A stretch of DNA of 64,000 bases, taken from assembly GCA_002452815.1 (NCBI GenBank), contig DKFM01000006.1, forward strand, positions 186,001 through 250,000, read 5' to 3'. This document shows positions 43,420 through 53,573 of the stretch, piece after piece. Within the stretch, counting starts at the first letter, position 1; every line of letters starts with the position of its first letter. This DNA is from Rhodobacteraceae bacterium UBA6796 (GTDB lineage Bacteria > Pseudomonadota > Alphaproteobacteria > Rhodobacterales > Rhodobacteraceae). The notes below the pieces were generated by a model that did no database searches, was not told the DNA's origin, and saw only the letters and a list, made by a program, of their open reading frames with translations. A program made the translations under genes and the position numbers.

Positions 43420-44034
43420 GTGAACGAGACGCCGCGCCCACAGACCCGGATTCAGCGCCGCAACACCGAGGCGATTCTGCAGGCTGCGCTGGACGTATTC
43501 TCGGCGCAGGGGTTTCGCGGGGCGACGCTCGATCAGATCGCCGAGGTCGCGGGGCTGAGCAAGCCGAACCTGCTGTATTATTTCCCCTCGAAAGAAGCGA
43601 TCCATCTGGAGCTGCTGGGCGGGTTGATGGATGTCTGGCTTGCGCCCCTGCGCGCGATGGACCCGGCTGGCGAGCCGCGCGCCGAAATCATGGCCTACAT
43701 GCGCCGCAAGCTGGAGATGTCGCGCGAGATGCCGCGCGAAAGCCGGCTTTTCGCCAATGAAATCCTGCAGGGCGCGCCGCGGATGATGGCGGGTATCGAG
43801 GGCGATCTGAAGACGCTGGTCGACGACAAGGCCGCCGTGATCCAGGCCTGGGCCGATGCGGGCCGGATCGCGCCGGTCGACCCCTATCACCTGATCTTCT
43901 CGATCTGGGCGCTGACCCAGCATTATGCCGATTTCGACGTGCAGGTGCGGGCGGTTCTGGGGCCGGATCGCGACCCCTTCGCCGAGGCTGGCTCGTTCCT
44001 CGACATGCTGTTCGAGCGGCTGCTGGCGCCCTGA
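43420..44034 (+). CDS. RutR-like TetR-family regulator 2
   Basis: 204 aa from a GTG at 43420 behind GGGAGGA. Helix-turn-helix QGFRGATLDQIAEVAGLSKP with NLLYYFPSKEAI, and a C-terminal domain with FANEILQGAPRMM and IWALTQHYADFDVQVRAVLG. It is clearly paralogous to regulator 1 (both keep LTQHYADF-like and NE/SE-GAP segments). Divergent from the transaminase. It may sense a related ligand or share operators with regulator 1. Confidence 0.87.
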   Translation: MNETPRPQTRIQRRNTEAILQAALDVFSAQGFRGATLDQIAEVAGLSKPNLLYYFPSKEAIHLELLGGLMDVWLAPLRAMDPAGEPRAEIMAYMRRKLEMSREMPRESRLFANEILQGAPRMMAGIEGDLKTLVDDKAAVIQAWADAGRIAPVDPYHLIFSIWALTQHYADFDVQVRAVLGPDRDPFAEAGSFLDMLFERLLAP

Positions 44035-44134
44035 GGCGTTAACTCCGTTTTCAGAAATCGCCTGGGATTCATCCTTCCTTCACCCCTGACGCACAGAGTC
44101 GTCTCGTGGGGGTCTAGATGCGAGGAGAGTGGGG

Positions 44135-44674
44135 ATGGACCGGATTTCGGGGCTTATGCCTCAGATTGGCTGGTCGCCGGTGCTGATGCCGGCGCCGCCG
44201 AAACACGCGCCGGCCACGACGGTCGAACCGGCGGCGAAGGCCGCGAATACCAATGGCGGCATGGGGGCCGAGGTGGACACGCAGACCGGCCAGGACCGGG
44301 CCCAACAGGTCCGGGCGCAGCTGATGCAACAGGCCGTGCTAAGTCAGGGCACGGCCACCGCACTGGCGCAAGATGATGGCGACAGTGGCCCACCGCCCGA
44401 CCCGGATGCACCGACCGGGCCGCCACCGACCTTCGAAATGACTCCGCTGGAGGCAGAGGCCACGCGACGCAAGGCCGTGCAAAACGTGCGCCCCATGACG
44501 ACGGACACTGCGCCCGAAGGCCCCATTCAAGGGCCCATGACAGAGCCTGCGGCAGCGCCCCTCGCCCCGTCCGCAACGACCAAGGCCCCGGCAGACCCGC
44601 CTGCCCCCGCCCCGCAGGGCGACTGGCAAAAGCTGGATCAGGCGCCGGAGCCGAGCCTGGATTTGACCCGCTAG
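44135..44674 (+). CDS. Pro/Ala-rich hypothetical protein
   Basis: 179 aa, low complexity, rich in Pro, Ala, Thr and Gln, with no transmembrane segment or signal. MDRISGLMPQIGWSPVLMPA opens the protein. The ATG at 44135 follows AGGAGAGTGGGG. Codon bias is weaker than the neighbours but the frame is open and has a good ribosome binding site. It ends 3 bp from the convergent preA stop. Probably real and largely disordered. Function unknown. Confidence 0.55.
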   Translation: MDRISGLMPQIGWSPVLMPAPPKHAPATTVEPAAKAANTNGGMGAEVDTQTGQDRAQQVRAQLMQQAVLSQGTATALAQDDGDSGPPPDPDAPTGPPPTFEMTPLEAEATRRKAVQNVRPMTTDTAPEGPIQGPMTEPAAAPLAPSATTKAPADPPAPAPQGDWQKLDQAPEPSLDLTR

Positions 44675-44677
44675 GGC

Positions 44678-45994
44678 CTACTCTGCGGGGCGAAGCCCGC
44701 AGAAGCTGGCCGAGGACGGGTTGTTCGGGTGCGTCGTCCAGTTGGCATAGTCGCCGACCTCGCGCCCGGTGCGGGGGTCGGTCTCGCCCTTGGCCAGTTC
44801 GCGCATGGTGATGCAATCCACCGGGCAGACATCGACGCACAGGTTGCAGGCGACGCATTCCTCATCCTTGACGGTGAAGGTGCGGTCCTCGTCCATCGCG
44901 ATGGCCTGATGCGAGGTATCCTCGCAAGCGGCATAGCAGCGCCCGCATTTGATGCAATCGTCCTGATTGATCACCGCCTTGGTGACGTAATTCAGGTTCA
45001 GATATTGCCAGTCGGTCACCTTCGGCACCGCGCGCCCCACGATTTCCGAGGTCGAGACCATGCCCTTGCGATCCATGTACTCCGACAGGCCCGAAATCAT
45101 TTCCTGCACGACCTTGAACCCATAGGTCATCGCGGCCGTGCACACCTGCACATTGCCCGCGCCAAGCGCCATGAACTCGGCCGCGTCGCGCCATGTCGTG
45201 ACCCCGCCGATGCCGGAAATCGGCAGCCCTGCGGTTTCGGCATTGCGCGCGATTTCCGCGACCATGTTCAGCGCGATCGGCTTGACCGCCGGGCCGCAAT
45301 AGCCGCCATGCGTGCCCATGCCGTCGATCATGGGTTCGGGCGCGAAATCGTCCAGATTGACCGAGGTGATCGAGTTGATCGTGTTGATCAGGCTGACCGC
45401 ATCGGCGCCGCCGCGCTTGGCGGCCTCGGCGGGTTTGCGCACATCGGTGATATTGGGCGTCAGCTTCACGATGCAGGGCATGCGTGTGTTCTGTTTCACC
45501 CAGCGGGTAACCATCTCGATGTATTCCGGCACCTGCCCCACGGCCGAACCCATGCCGCGTTCGGCCATGCCATGCGGGCAGCCAAAATTGAGTTCGACCC
45601 CATCGGCGCCGGTCTCCTCGACCAGCGGCAGGATCGCCTTCCAGCTGGCCTCGTCGCAGGGCACCATCAGGCTGACGACCAGCGCGCGGTCGGGATAGTC
45701 GCGCTTGACCGATTTGATCTCGCGCAGGTTCACCTCCAGCGGGCGGTCGGTGATCAGCTCGATATTGTTGATCCCCAGCACGCGGCGGTCGGCGCCGTAG
45801 ATCACGCCATAGCGCGGGCCCGACACGTTCACCACCGGCGGCCCCTCGCTGCCCAGCGTCTTCCAGACCACACCGCCCCAGCCTGCCTCGTAGGCGCGGC
45901 GCACGTTATATTCCTTGTCGGTCGGCGGGGCCGAGGCCAGCCAGAACGGGTTCGGGGATTTGATCCCCACGAATTCAGAACGCAGATCGGCCAT
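44678..45994 (-). CDS. preA: NAD-dependent dihydropyrimidine dehydrogenase subunit PreA
   Basis: 438 aa. FMN-binding dihydroorotate dehydrogenase-like barrel with catalytic Cys in NFGCPHGMAERGMGSAVG. A C-terminal ferredoxin-like part follows with two [4Fe-4S] motifs, CIKCGRCYAAC and CVACNLCVDVCPVDC. It reduces uracil and thymine to the dihydro forms with electrons passed from PreT. The start follows the preT stop closely (3-bp gap), so the pair is one unit. Confidence 0.96.
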   Translation of the reverse strand: MADLRSEFVGIKSPNPFWLASAPPTDKEYNVRRAYEAGWGGVVWKTLGSEGPPVVNVSGPRYGVIYGADRRVLGINNIELITDRPLEVNLREIKSVKRDYPDRALVVSLMVPCDEASWKAILPLVEETGADGVELNFGCPHGMAERGMGSAVGQVPEYIEMVTRWVKQNTRMPCIVKLTPNITDVRKPAEAAKRGGADAVSLINTINSITSVNLDDFAPEPMIDGMGTHGGYCGPAVKPIALNMVAEIARNAETAGLPISGIGGVTTWRDAAEFMALGAGNVQVCTAAMTYGFKVVQEMISGLSEYMDRKGMVSTSEIVGRAVPKVTDWQYLNLNYVTKAVINQDDCIKCGRCYAACEDTSHQAIAMDEDRTFTVKDEECVACNLCVDVCPVDCITMRELAKGETDPRTGREVGDYANWTTHPNNPSSASFCGLRPAE

Positions 45995-45997
45995 GGG

Positions 45998-47335
45998 TCA
46001 CTCCCCCATCAGAAATTTGTGCATGTCTTCCGCGGCATCGCGGCCCTCGGCCACGGCGGTGACGGTCAGATCCTCGCCGCCAAGCGCGCAATCGCCCCCC
46101 GCCCAGACCCGCGACAGGCTGGTGCGCCCCGCACCATCGACGGCGATCTTGCCACCGGCCAACCGGATCTCGGCAGGCGTGGCACCCAGGGTCTGGCCAA
46201 TCGCGGTGAACACCTGATCGGCCTTGAGCCGGAAGGTATCGTCCAGCTTGCGCAGCCCCGCGCCCGTGGTTTCGGTGCGCGCGAATTCGACCTCAAGCCC
46301 ACCTTCGACCGCGTGGATCGCCACCGGCGCGGCGTTGCAGATCAGCCGGACATTGCAGCCAAGCGCATGATCCTGTTCGTGTTCCGAGGCGGGCATTTCC
46401 CCCTGCGAGCGGCGATAGACGATGGTCGAGGTCTCGGCCCCCAGCAGTTTTGCCTGCACCGCCGCATCGACTGCGGTCATGCCGCCGCCGATCACCACGA
46501 CTTTGCGCCCGATCGGCAGGGTCGATAGATCCTCGGTCTGGCGCAGCGCCGCGATGAAATCGGTGGCGGGTATCGCCAGTTCCTCGCCCGGCAGGTTCAG
46601 CGCATTCACACCCGACAGACCCATGCCCAGGAACACCGCATCATGGTCGGCCAGCAGATCGTCAAGCGTGCCATCGCCCGCGCGCCCCATCTGCCAGTTC
46701 TGCATCACGGTGATACCGCCGATCTGCAAAAGCCAGGCCACCTCGGCGCTCGCGAAGGCCTCGGGTGCCTTGTAAGAGGCGATGCCGTATTCGTTCAGCC
46801 CGCCGGGCTTGGGGCGCGCGTCATAGATCGTGACCTCATGGCCGTGCATCGCCAGACGGTGCGCCGCCGACAGGCCCGCAGGCCCCGCGCCCACCACCGC
46901 CACCGATTTGCCGGTCGGGGCGGCACGGGTGAACGGATGCTTGCCCGCCGCCATCAGCCTATCGGTGGCAAAGCGTTGCAGCGCGCCGATCTCGACCGGC
47001 TTGCCCTCGGATTCCATCCGCACGCAATCGCCTTCGCACAGCGTTTCGGTCGGGCAGACCCGGGCGCACATGCCGCCCAGAATATTCTGCCCCAGAATGG
47101 TTTTCGCCGCAGCCTCGGGGGTGCCGGTCGCGATCTGGCGGATGAACAGCGGAATGTCGATCGAGGTCGGACAGGCCGTCATGCAGGGCGCGTCATGGCA
47201 GAAATAACACCGATCCGCCGCCACCTGCGCCTCATGCGCGTCCAGCGGCGGCGCGACATCGGCGAAATTCGCATCATATTCCTGCGGCGAGAGCCGCCCC
47301 GGCACCACACCGGGGGTAAGCTGGCTATTGGTCAC
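45998..47335 (-). CDS. preT: NAD-dependent dihydropyrimidine dehydrogenase subunit PreT
   Basis: 445 aa. N-terminal cluster motifs CYFCHDAPCMTACPTSID and GGMCARVCPTETLCEGDC, FAD loop VAVVGAGPAGLSAAHRL and NAD loop VVVIGGGMTAVDAAVQAK are present, with VWAGGDCALGGEDLTVTA near the end. It takes electrons from NADH for PreA. The chosen GTG (47333-47335) has GGGAGGTCCAAG before it. An earlier GTG at 47371 has no Shine-Dalgarno. First enzyme of reductive pyrimidine breakdown. Confidence 0.95.
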   Translation of the reverse strand: MTNSQLTPGVVPGRLSPQEYDANFADVAPPLDAHEAQVAADRCYFCHDAPCMTACPTSIDIPLFIRQIATGTPEAAAKTILGQNILGGMCARVCPTETLCEGDCVRMESEGKPVEIGALQRFATDRLMAAGKHPFTRAAPTGKSVAVVGAGPAGLSAAHRLAMHGHEVTIYDARPKPGGLNEYGIASYKAPEAFASAEVAWLLQIGGITVMQNWQMGRAGDGTLDDLLADHDAVFLGMGLSGVNALNLPGEELAIPATDFIAALRQTEDLSTLPIGRKVVVIGGGMTAVDAAVQAKLLGAETSTIVYRRSQGEMPASEHEQDHALGCNVRLICNAAPVAIHAVEGGLEVEFARTETTGAGLRKLDDTFRLKADQVFTAIGQTLGATPAEIRLAGGKIAVDGAGRTSLSRVWAGGDCALGGEDLTVTAVAEGRDAAEDMHKFLMGE

Positions 47336-47387
47336 CTTGGACCTCCCTGGCTTGCTTTTTATTTCCCTCACGCTGCCACAGGCATAA

Positions 47388-47407
47388 ATTTTATCAAGTG
47401 GTAAAAT
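47388..47407. promoter_or_regulatory. 20-bp AT-rich inverted repeat upstream of preTA
   Basis: ATTTTATCAAGTGGTAAAAT: half-sites ATTTTA(T/C)C around AAGT match at 7 of 8 positions. It stands 52 bp upstream of the preT start in otherwise GC-rich DNA. It keeps the CA-NN-TG centre of RutR boxes but with TTTTA arms in place of TTGAC, so it is a different operator type, perhaps for regulator 2. The rest of 47408-47625, between preT and accB, holds no gene and presumably the accBC promoter. Confidence 0.5.
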
Positions 47408-47625
47408 ACGGAACCGTCAGAGATCGCCCCTCCGGCGCGCGACACACGCCCAAACACCGCGCAATTGCCCAAAGTTTAATCAGGCACGACGCGCGCACGG
47501 GGACGTTACGTCAGTCGTTCCCACTTTCCTCGCCCTGCCGCCTCGCGTATAACGGGCCGCAATACCGCACGGCCTGCGATACGACAGGCCGGACAAGAAC
47601 GTGAAACGCACCCTTCGAGGACGGC

Positions 47626-48126
47626 ATGACCAAACACTCCCATGAAAACGACGTGGCCTTCATTCAGGCGCTGGCTGAGCTTCTGAACAAGAACGAGCTG
47701 ACCGAACTGGCGGTCGTGCGCGAATATGGCGAGGACGACAGCCTCGAAGTCCGCGTCGTCAAACAGGCGACCGTGATTGCGGCCCCGGCCCCGGTTTATG
47801 CGGCGCCCGCCGCGGCTGCCGCCCCGGCCCCTGCGGCCGCAACCGCAGCCCCCGCAGCCGCAACCGCCGCCCCTGCCGATCCGGCCAGCCATCCGGGCGC
47901 CGTGGCCTCGCCGATGGTCGGCACCGCCTATATGGCGGCCGAACCGGGTGCCGCGCCCTTCGTCACCGTTGGCGCACAGGTCAAGGAAGGCCAGACGCTG
48001 ATGATCATCGAGGCGATGAAAACCATGAACCACATTCCGGCGCCCAAGGCGGGCACGGTGAAGCGGATTCTGGTGGAAGACGGCACGCCGGTCGAATTCG
48101 GCACGCCGCTGATGATCGTCGAGTAA
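47626..48126 (+). CDS. accB: Acetyl-CoA carboxylase biotin carboxyl carrier protein
   Basis: 166 aa. An N-terminal helical part is followed by an Ala/Pro linker (about 55-85) and a biotinyl domain with [13 protein letters not shown], whose Lys is biotinylated. It carries carboxybiotin between AccC and the carboxyltransferase in fatty acid synthesis. Co-transcribed with accC after a 10-bp gap. Confidence 0.97.
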   Translation: MTKHSHENDVAFIQALAELLNKNELTELAVVREYGEDDSLEVRVVKQATVIAAPAPVYAAPAAAAAPAPAAATAAPAAATAAPADPASHPGAVASPMVGTAYMAAEPGAAPFVTVGAQVKEGQTLMIIEAMKTMNHIPAPKAGTVKRILVEDGTPVEFGTPLMIVE

Positions 48127-48136
48127 GGGGGTCCCC

Positions 48137-49483
48137 ATGTTCGACAAGATCCTGATCGCCAACCGCGGCGAGATCGCGCTGCGCGTGATCCGCGCCTGCC
48201 GAGAGATGGGGATCGCCTCGGTCGCCGTTCACTCCACCGCCGACAGCGACGCGATGCATGTGCGCATGGCCGATGAATCGGTCTGCATCGGGCCGAACCC
48301 CTCGTCGGAAAGCTATCTGTCGATCCCGGCGCTGGTCGCGGCCTGCGAGATCACCGGCGCGCAGGCGATCCACCCGGGCTATGGCTTCCTGTCCGAAAAC
48401 GCGACCTTCGTGCAGGTGCTGGAAGATCACGACATCACCTTCATCGGCCCTTCGGCGGCGCATATCCGCATCATGGGCGACAAGATCACTGCCAAGGAAA
48501 CCGCGAAAAACCTTGGGATTCCCGTCGTGCCCGGCTCGGACGGCGGCGTCCCCGATTACGAGACCGCCCGCAAGGTGGCCGCGGAAATCGGTTATCCGGT
48601 GATCATCAAGGCCACCGCCGGCGGTGGCGGGCGTGGCATGAAGGTGGCGCAGGACGAAAGCACGCTGGAAGTGGCGTTCCGCACCGCGCGTTCGGAAGCC
48701 AAGGCCGCCTTCGGCAATGACGAGGTCTATATGGAGAAATACCTCCAGCGGCCGCGTCACATCGAAATTCAGGTCTTCGGCGACGGCAAGGGCCGCGCCG
48801 TGCATCTGGGCGAGCGCGACTGCTCGTTGCAGCGCCGCCACCAGAAGGTGTTCGAAGAGGCCCCCGGCCCCTGCATCACCCCCGAACAGCGCGCCCGGAT
48901 CGGTGGGATCTGCGCCGATGCAATGGCGAAACTGGGCTATTCGGGTGCGGGCACCATCGAATTCCTGTTCGAGGACGGCGAGTTCTATTTCATCGAGATG
49001 AACACCCGCCTGCAGGTCGAACACCCGGTGACCGAGGCGATCTTCGATGTCGATCTGGTGCGCGAACAGATCCGCGTGGCAGCTGGCCTGCCGATGGAAT
49101 TCCGTCAGGAAGACCTGAAGATCCGCGGCGCCGCGATCGAGGTGCGGATCAACGCCGAGAAACTGCCGAATTTCAGCCCCTGCCCCGGCAAGATCACCCA
49201 GTATCACGCGCCGGGCGGTCTGGGTGTGCGGATGGATAGCGCGCTCTATGACGGCTACAAGATCCCGCCCTATTACGACAGCCTGATCGGCAAGCTGATC
49301 GTGCATGGCCGCGACCGTGACGAGGCGCTGGCCCGCCTGAGCCGCGCCCTGGGCGAGCTGATCGTCGACGGGGTCGACACCACCGTGCCGCTGTTCAACG
49401 CGCTGCTGGCCGAGCCTGACATCCAGTCCGGGGATTATTCGATCCACTGGCTGGAAAAATGGCTGGCCCGCACCTTCGGCTAA
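48137..49483 (+). CDS. accC: Acetyl-CoA carboxylase biotin carboxylase subunit
   Basis: 448 aa, the usual length. [23 protein letters not shown] loop [18 protein letters not shown] and the catalytic [14 protein letters not shown] are intact. ATP-dependent carboxylation of biotin on AccB. Ends just before a strong terminator. Confidence 0.98.
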   Translation: MFDKILIANRGEIALRVIRACREMGIASVAVHSTADSDAMHVRMADESVCIGPNPSSESYLSIPALVAACEITGAQAIHPGYGFLSENATFVQVLEDHDITFIGPSAAHIRIMGDKITAKETAKNLGIPVVPGSDGGVPDYETARKVAAEIGYPVIIKATAGGGGRGMKVAQDESTLEVAFRTARSEAKAAFGNDEVYMEKYLQRPRHIEIQVFGDGKGRAVHLGERDCSLQRRHQKVFEEAPGPCITPEQRARIGGICADAMAKLGYSGAGTIEFLFEDGEFYFIEMNTRLQVEHPVTEAIFDVDLVREQIRVAAGLPMEFRQEDLKIRGAAIEVRINAEKLPNFSPCPGKITQYHAPGGLGVRMDSALYDGYKIPPYYDSLIGKLIVHGRDRDEALARLSRALGELIVDGVDTTVPLFNALLAEPDIQSGDYSIHWLEKWLARTFG

Positions 49484-49498
49484 GCGTTACGACCAGAC

Positions 49499-49525
49499 AA
49501 ACGCCCCCGTTTCGGGGGCGTTTTT
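49499..49525 (+). terminator. Intrinsic terminator of accBC
   Basis: AACGCCCCCG-TTTC-GGGGGCGTTTTT directly follows the accC stop: a 9- to 10-bp GC stem with a U-tract. Confidence 0.93.
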
Positions 49526-49611
49526 CATTCCGTGGCTTTTGCCAAAACCGCTTTGCGCTTGCCCGCGTTCTTTGCCATCGTGAGCGCGCACCAAGCGATC
49601 ACAGGCCTGCC

Positions 49612-50250
49612 ATGTTTCCTCCCCTCAGCCCCGAGCTATTGCTGGCAGGTTATGCCCAGGGGATTTTCCCGATGGCCGAAAGCCGCGAGAACCCGGAGCT
49701 GCACTGGTTCGAACCGCAGTTGCGCGGGGTGATCCCCTTGGACAATTTCCACATTTCCCGTTCGCTCGCCCGGGTGATCCGCCGCGGGACTTTCACGATC
49801 CGAACCGACACCGCCTTTCGTGCCGTGGTCGAAGGCTGTGCCGACCGCCCCGAGACCTGGATCAACGGACCCTTGTTCGCCCTATACGACCAGCTGCATG
49901 CCGCTGGCTTCGCGCATAGTCTGGAGGTCTGGCAGGGCGACACTCTGGTCGGTGGGATTTTCGGCGTCACGCTGGGCGGGGCCTTTTTCGGCGAAAGCAT
50001 GTTTTCCCGGGCGACGAACGCCTCGAAGGTCGCCCTGGCCTATACCGTCGACCGGCTGCGGCAGGCCGGGTTCGTCCTGTTCGATACGCAATACCTGACC
50101 CCGCATCTGGCCAGCCTTGGCGGGATCGAGATCCCCCGCGCCGCCTATCGCGCGCAACTGGCGCAGGCCCTGCAGCAGCGCGCCGATTTCACCGCGCCGC
50201 CGGTGCCGGATGCTCAGTCAATCTTGCAGCGGATGACCCAGACGTCATAG
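49612..50250 (+). CDS. aat: Leucyl/phenylalanyl-tRNA-protein transferase
   Basis: 212 aa. It has GYAQGIFPMAE, LHWFEPQLRGVIPLD, VWQGDTLVGGIFGV and GGAFFGESMFS, all hallmark Aat segments. It adds Leu or Phe to N-terminal Arg/Lys of proteins, marking them for ClpAP (N-degron pathway). Downstream clpX/clpP genes are separate from this. The start at 49612 has a weak Shine-Dalgarno. Overlaps the convergent DUF2155 gene by 37 bp. Confidence 0.95.
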   Translation: MFPPLSPELLLAGYAQGIFPMAESRENPELHWFEPQLRGVIPLDNFHISRSLARVIRRGTFTIRTDTAFRAVVEGCADRPETWINGPLFALYDQLHAAGFAHSLEVWQGDTLVGGIFGVTLGGAFFGESMFSRATNASKVALAYTVDRLRQAGFVLFDTQYLTPHLASLGGIEIPRAAYRAQLAQALQQRADFTAPPVPDAQSILQRMTQTS

Positions 50251-50579
50251 CGCTGATGATCCAGCGCCGACAATGCCGGGCTGTCCGCGATCATCCAGCC
50301 AGAGAAGGCCGGTTCGGCGGCGCCCTTGTCGGCAATGATCAGATAGGCATAGGCGTTCGACGACGGATCGTCCGCCGGATAGCGGCACTCGCGCAGCGTC
50401 ACGGTGATATGGCCGAATTCCGCCGTCTGCCCCACCGCAAGCTGGATATCGGAGGCCGTGCCCGCAACCTTGTCGAGCCCGCGCAGCAGCGCCCCCCCGG
50501 CCTCGGCCGTGCCCTCGGGCGCCTCCTGCGCCTGGGCCGCCCCCGACAACAGGAGCGCCAGCATCAAAGCCCGGATCAT
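50214..50579 (-). CDS. DUF2155 exported protein
   Basis: 121 aa. Signal peptide MIRALMLALLLSGAAQA is followed by the DUF2155 core (AEFGHITVTLRECRYPADDP, then FSGWMIADSPALSALDHQRY and VWVIRC). Two Cys may pair in the periplasm. ATGA overlap with mlaD. Function unknown. Its steady pairing with mlaD in relatives suggests an envelope role. Confidence 0.88.
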   Translation of the reverse strand: MIRALMLALLLSGAAQAQEAPEGTAEAGGALLRGLDKVAGTASDIQLAVGQTAEFGHITVTLRECRYPADDPSSNAYAYLIIADKGAAEPAFSGWMIADSPALSALDHQRYDVWVIRCKID

Positions 50580-51034
50580 TGCGGTGCCTCCTCGGAACTG
50601 CCGCCCGCGAATTTCATCATCAGCGAAATCACCGAAACCGCCCCCTGCGTGTCGAGGATCTCATCCCCGGCCGCAAGATTGTCGAGGCTGCCACCCGGAA
50701 TGATTTCGATGAACGACCCGCCCATCAACCCTTCGGACGACACCAGAATAGCCGAATCGTCGGGCAAGATCACATCGTCGCGCAGGCTGATGGTGGTGTC
50801 GGCGAAGAAGGTTTTCGGGTTCAGGACAACATCGGTCACGGTGCCGACCTTGACGCCCGCCATGCGCACATCGGTGCCCACCACGACCCCCTCGACCGAA
50901 CGGAACGAGGCATGCAGCGGGTAGCTGCCCACGGTCGTGCCAAGGCCAATGCCCTTACCCGCCCAGACCATGAAGCCGATGGCGGCCGCCAGAACGACCG
51001 CTCCGGCCAGAAGTTCCGCACGATTTTCGCTCAT
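50576..51034 (-). CDS. mlaD: MlaD family lipid-transport protein
   Basis: 152 aa. One N-terminal helix (about 9-28) and an MCE domain (LHASFRSVEGVVVGTDVRMA, with GVKVGTVTDVVLNP). This anchored ring protein of the Mla system moves phospholipids between membranes. The ATPase and permease (mlaFE) are not here. Length is typical of MlaD. Confidence 0.92.
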   Translation of the reverse strand: MSENRAELLAGAVVLAAAIGFMVWAGKGIGLGTTVGSYPLHASFRSVEGVVVGTDVRMAGVKVGTVTDVVLNPKTFFADTTISLRDDVILPDDSAILVSSEGLMGGSFIEIIPGGSLDNLAAGDEILDTQGAVSVISLMMKFAGGSSEEAPQ

Positions 51035-51059
51035 GCCACCCTCCAGAAAGGGTCAAGCC

Positions 51060-51434
51060 TCACTTCGGCTGCCACGCCTCGTAATCGCGGCGCTCCAGCG
51101 GCTGGATGCGGCGCAGCGACCCGGCAGGCGCATAGGCGGTGACCAGGCCGGTCTGGTTTTCCTGATGCGGAAGTTCCCAGGCCTTGTGCTTCAGCGGGGT
51201 CTTGGTCGGCGGCTCGTCCCAGGTGAAATGGATCCAGCCGTGCCAATCGGGGGAAATCCGGCTCGCCTGCACCTCACCGTTGTAGATGACCCAACGGCGC
51301 TTGCCATCGCGGGTCTGGTAATAGGCGTTGCCTTGCTCGTCCTCGCCCACTTTCACGCCTTTGCGGGCGGTAAAGATCTGGGTGCCAAGGGTCTGGCCGT
51401 TCCACCAGGTCAGAAGGCGAAGCAGGAATTTCAT
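51060..51434 (-). CDS. NDUFA12-like complex I accessory subunit
   Basis: 124 aa. It has [51 protein letters not shown] and [15 protein letters not shown]. This is the 17.2-kDa (B17.2/NDUFA12) family found in alphaproteobacterial and mitochondrial NADH dehydrogenase. Cytoplasmic face of complex I. Confidence 0.94.
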   Translation of the reverse strand: MKFLLRLLTWWNGQTLGTQIFTARKGVKVGEDEQGNAYYQTRDGKRRWVIYNGEVQASRISPDWHGWIHFTWDEPPTKTPLKHKAWELPHQENQTGLVTAYAPAGSLRRIQPLERRDYEAWQPK

Positions 51435-51526
51435 CAGTTACCTCCGCAGAGCTTGCTTGGCCCCTTATAGCGCAGGGCGCAGCGAGGTCCAGTGATTTAG
51501 GACGGATTGTCGCGCCCCCTCAAAGC

Positions 51527-51551
51527 AAAACGGCGGGCTTTCGCCCGCCGT
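51527..51551 (-). terminator. Intrinsic terminator downstream of clpX
   Basis: On the minus strand ACGGCGGGC-GAAA-GCCCGCCGTTTTG, just 9 bp after the clpX stop: a 9-bp stem, GNRA tetraloop and U-tract. Confidence 0.9.
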
Positions 51552-51560
51552 CGCCCCGCC

Positions 51561-52826
<1,266 letters not shown>

Positions 52827-52868
52827 CGTAATCCTCTGCGCTGGCCCGGATGCCCGGGTCCGTGATGA

Positions 52869-52896
52869 GCTGCCTTAGACAAAAGTCTAGGGCAGC
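52869..52896 (-). promoter_or_regulatory. Stable hairpin in the clpX leader
   Basis: GCTGCCTTAGAC-AAAA-GTCTAGGGCAGC: a 12-bp stem with one wobble-compatible mismatch, 42 bp upstream of the clpX ATG. It could be a leader control element or processing site. Confidence 0.45.
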
Positions 52897-52916
52897 CCAA
52901 TGTTCATCACAATGTC

Positions 52917-52950
52917 AAAATGACCGCCCGCTTGCGGGCCCGGTCATTTT
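52917..52950 (-). terminator. Terminator/attenuator after clpP
   Basis: AAAATGACCGCCCGC-TT-GCGGGCCCGGTCATTTT: stem includes the clpP stop codon and has A/U ends on both sides. It would reduce read-through from clpP into clpX. Confidence 0.8.
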
Positions 52951-53573
52951 GCGTCTTCGGCCTTGCCGCGGTTTTCCAGGATCTCGTCGATCAGACCCCA
53001 GTCCTTCGCCTGCTCGGCCGACATGAAGTTGTCACGCTCCAGCGCGGCCTCGACCGTTTCGTAATCGTTGCCGGTGTGCTTGACGTAAATCTCGTTCAGG
53101 CGGCGCTTCAGCTTCTGCGTCTCCTGCGCGTGGATCATGATGTCGGTGGCCTGGCCCTGATACCCGCCCGAGGGCTGGTGCACCATCACGCGGCTATTGG
53201 GCAGCGAGAACCGCATCCCTTTCTCGCCCGCGGTCAGCAGCAGTGACCCCATCGAGGCCGCCTGCCCGATCACCAGCGTCGAGACCTTCGGCTTGATGTA
53301 TTGCATCGTGTCATAGATCGACAGGCCCGAGGTCACAACGCCCCCCGGGCTGTTGATATACATCGCGATTTCCTTGTTCGGGTTTTCCGCTTCCAGAAAC
53401 AGCAGCTGCGCGCAGATCAGCGTCGACATGCCGTCATGCACCGGGCCCGCCAGAAAGATGATCCGTTCCTTCAACAGGCGCGAATAGATGTCATACGCCC
53501 GCTCGCCGCGCGAGGTCTGTTCGACCACCATCGGCACCAGCGTATTCATATAGGTCTCAATCGGATCTCTCAT
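52944..53573 (-). CDS. clpP: ATP-dependent Clp protease proteolytic subunit ClpP
   Basis: 209 aa. Catalytic Ser in [10 protein letters not shown] (about 100), His in [12 protein letters not shown] (about 125) and the Asp in the [19 protein letters not shown] region. N-terminus [20 protein letters not shown]. Self-compartmentalised serine protease paired with ClpX. Start ATG at 53571-53573. Confidence 0.98.
   Translation of the reverse strand: MRDPIETYMNTLVPMVVEQTSRGERAYDIYSRLLKERIIFLAGPVHDGMSTLICAQLLFLEAENPNKEIAMYINSPGGVVTSGLSIYDTMQYIKPKVSTLVIGQAASMGSLLLTAGEKGMRFSLPNSRVMVHQPSGGYQGQATDIMIHAQETQKLKRRLNEIYVKHTGNDYETVEAALERDNFMSAEQAKDWGLIDEILENRGKAEDAK

Noticed and set aside
43336..43760. Alternative plus-strand frame overlapping RutR-like regulator 2
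   Set aside because: Different frame from a clear TetR protein with a strong ribosome binding site. The product has no recognisable domain.
47388..47407. The AT-rich inverted repeat upstream of preT as a terminator
   Set aside because: The stem is AT-rich with no GC core or U-tract and it lies before, not after, the nearest genes.
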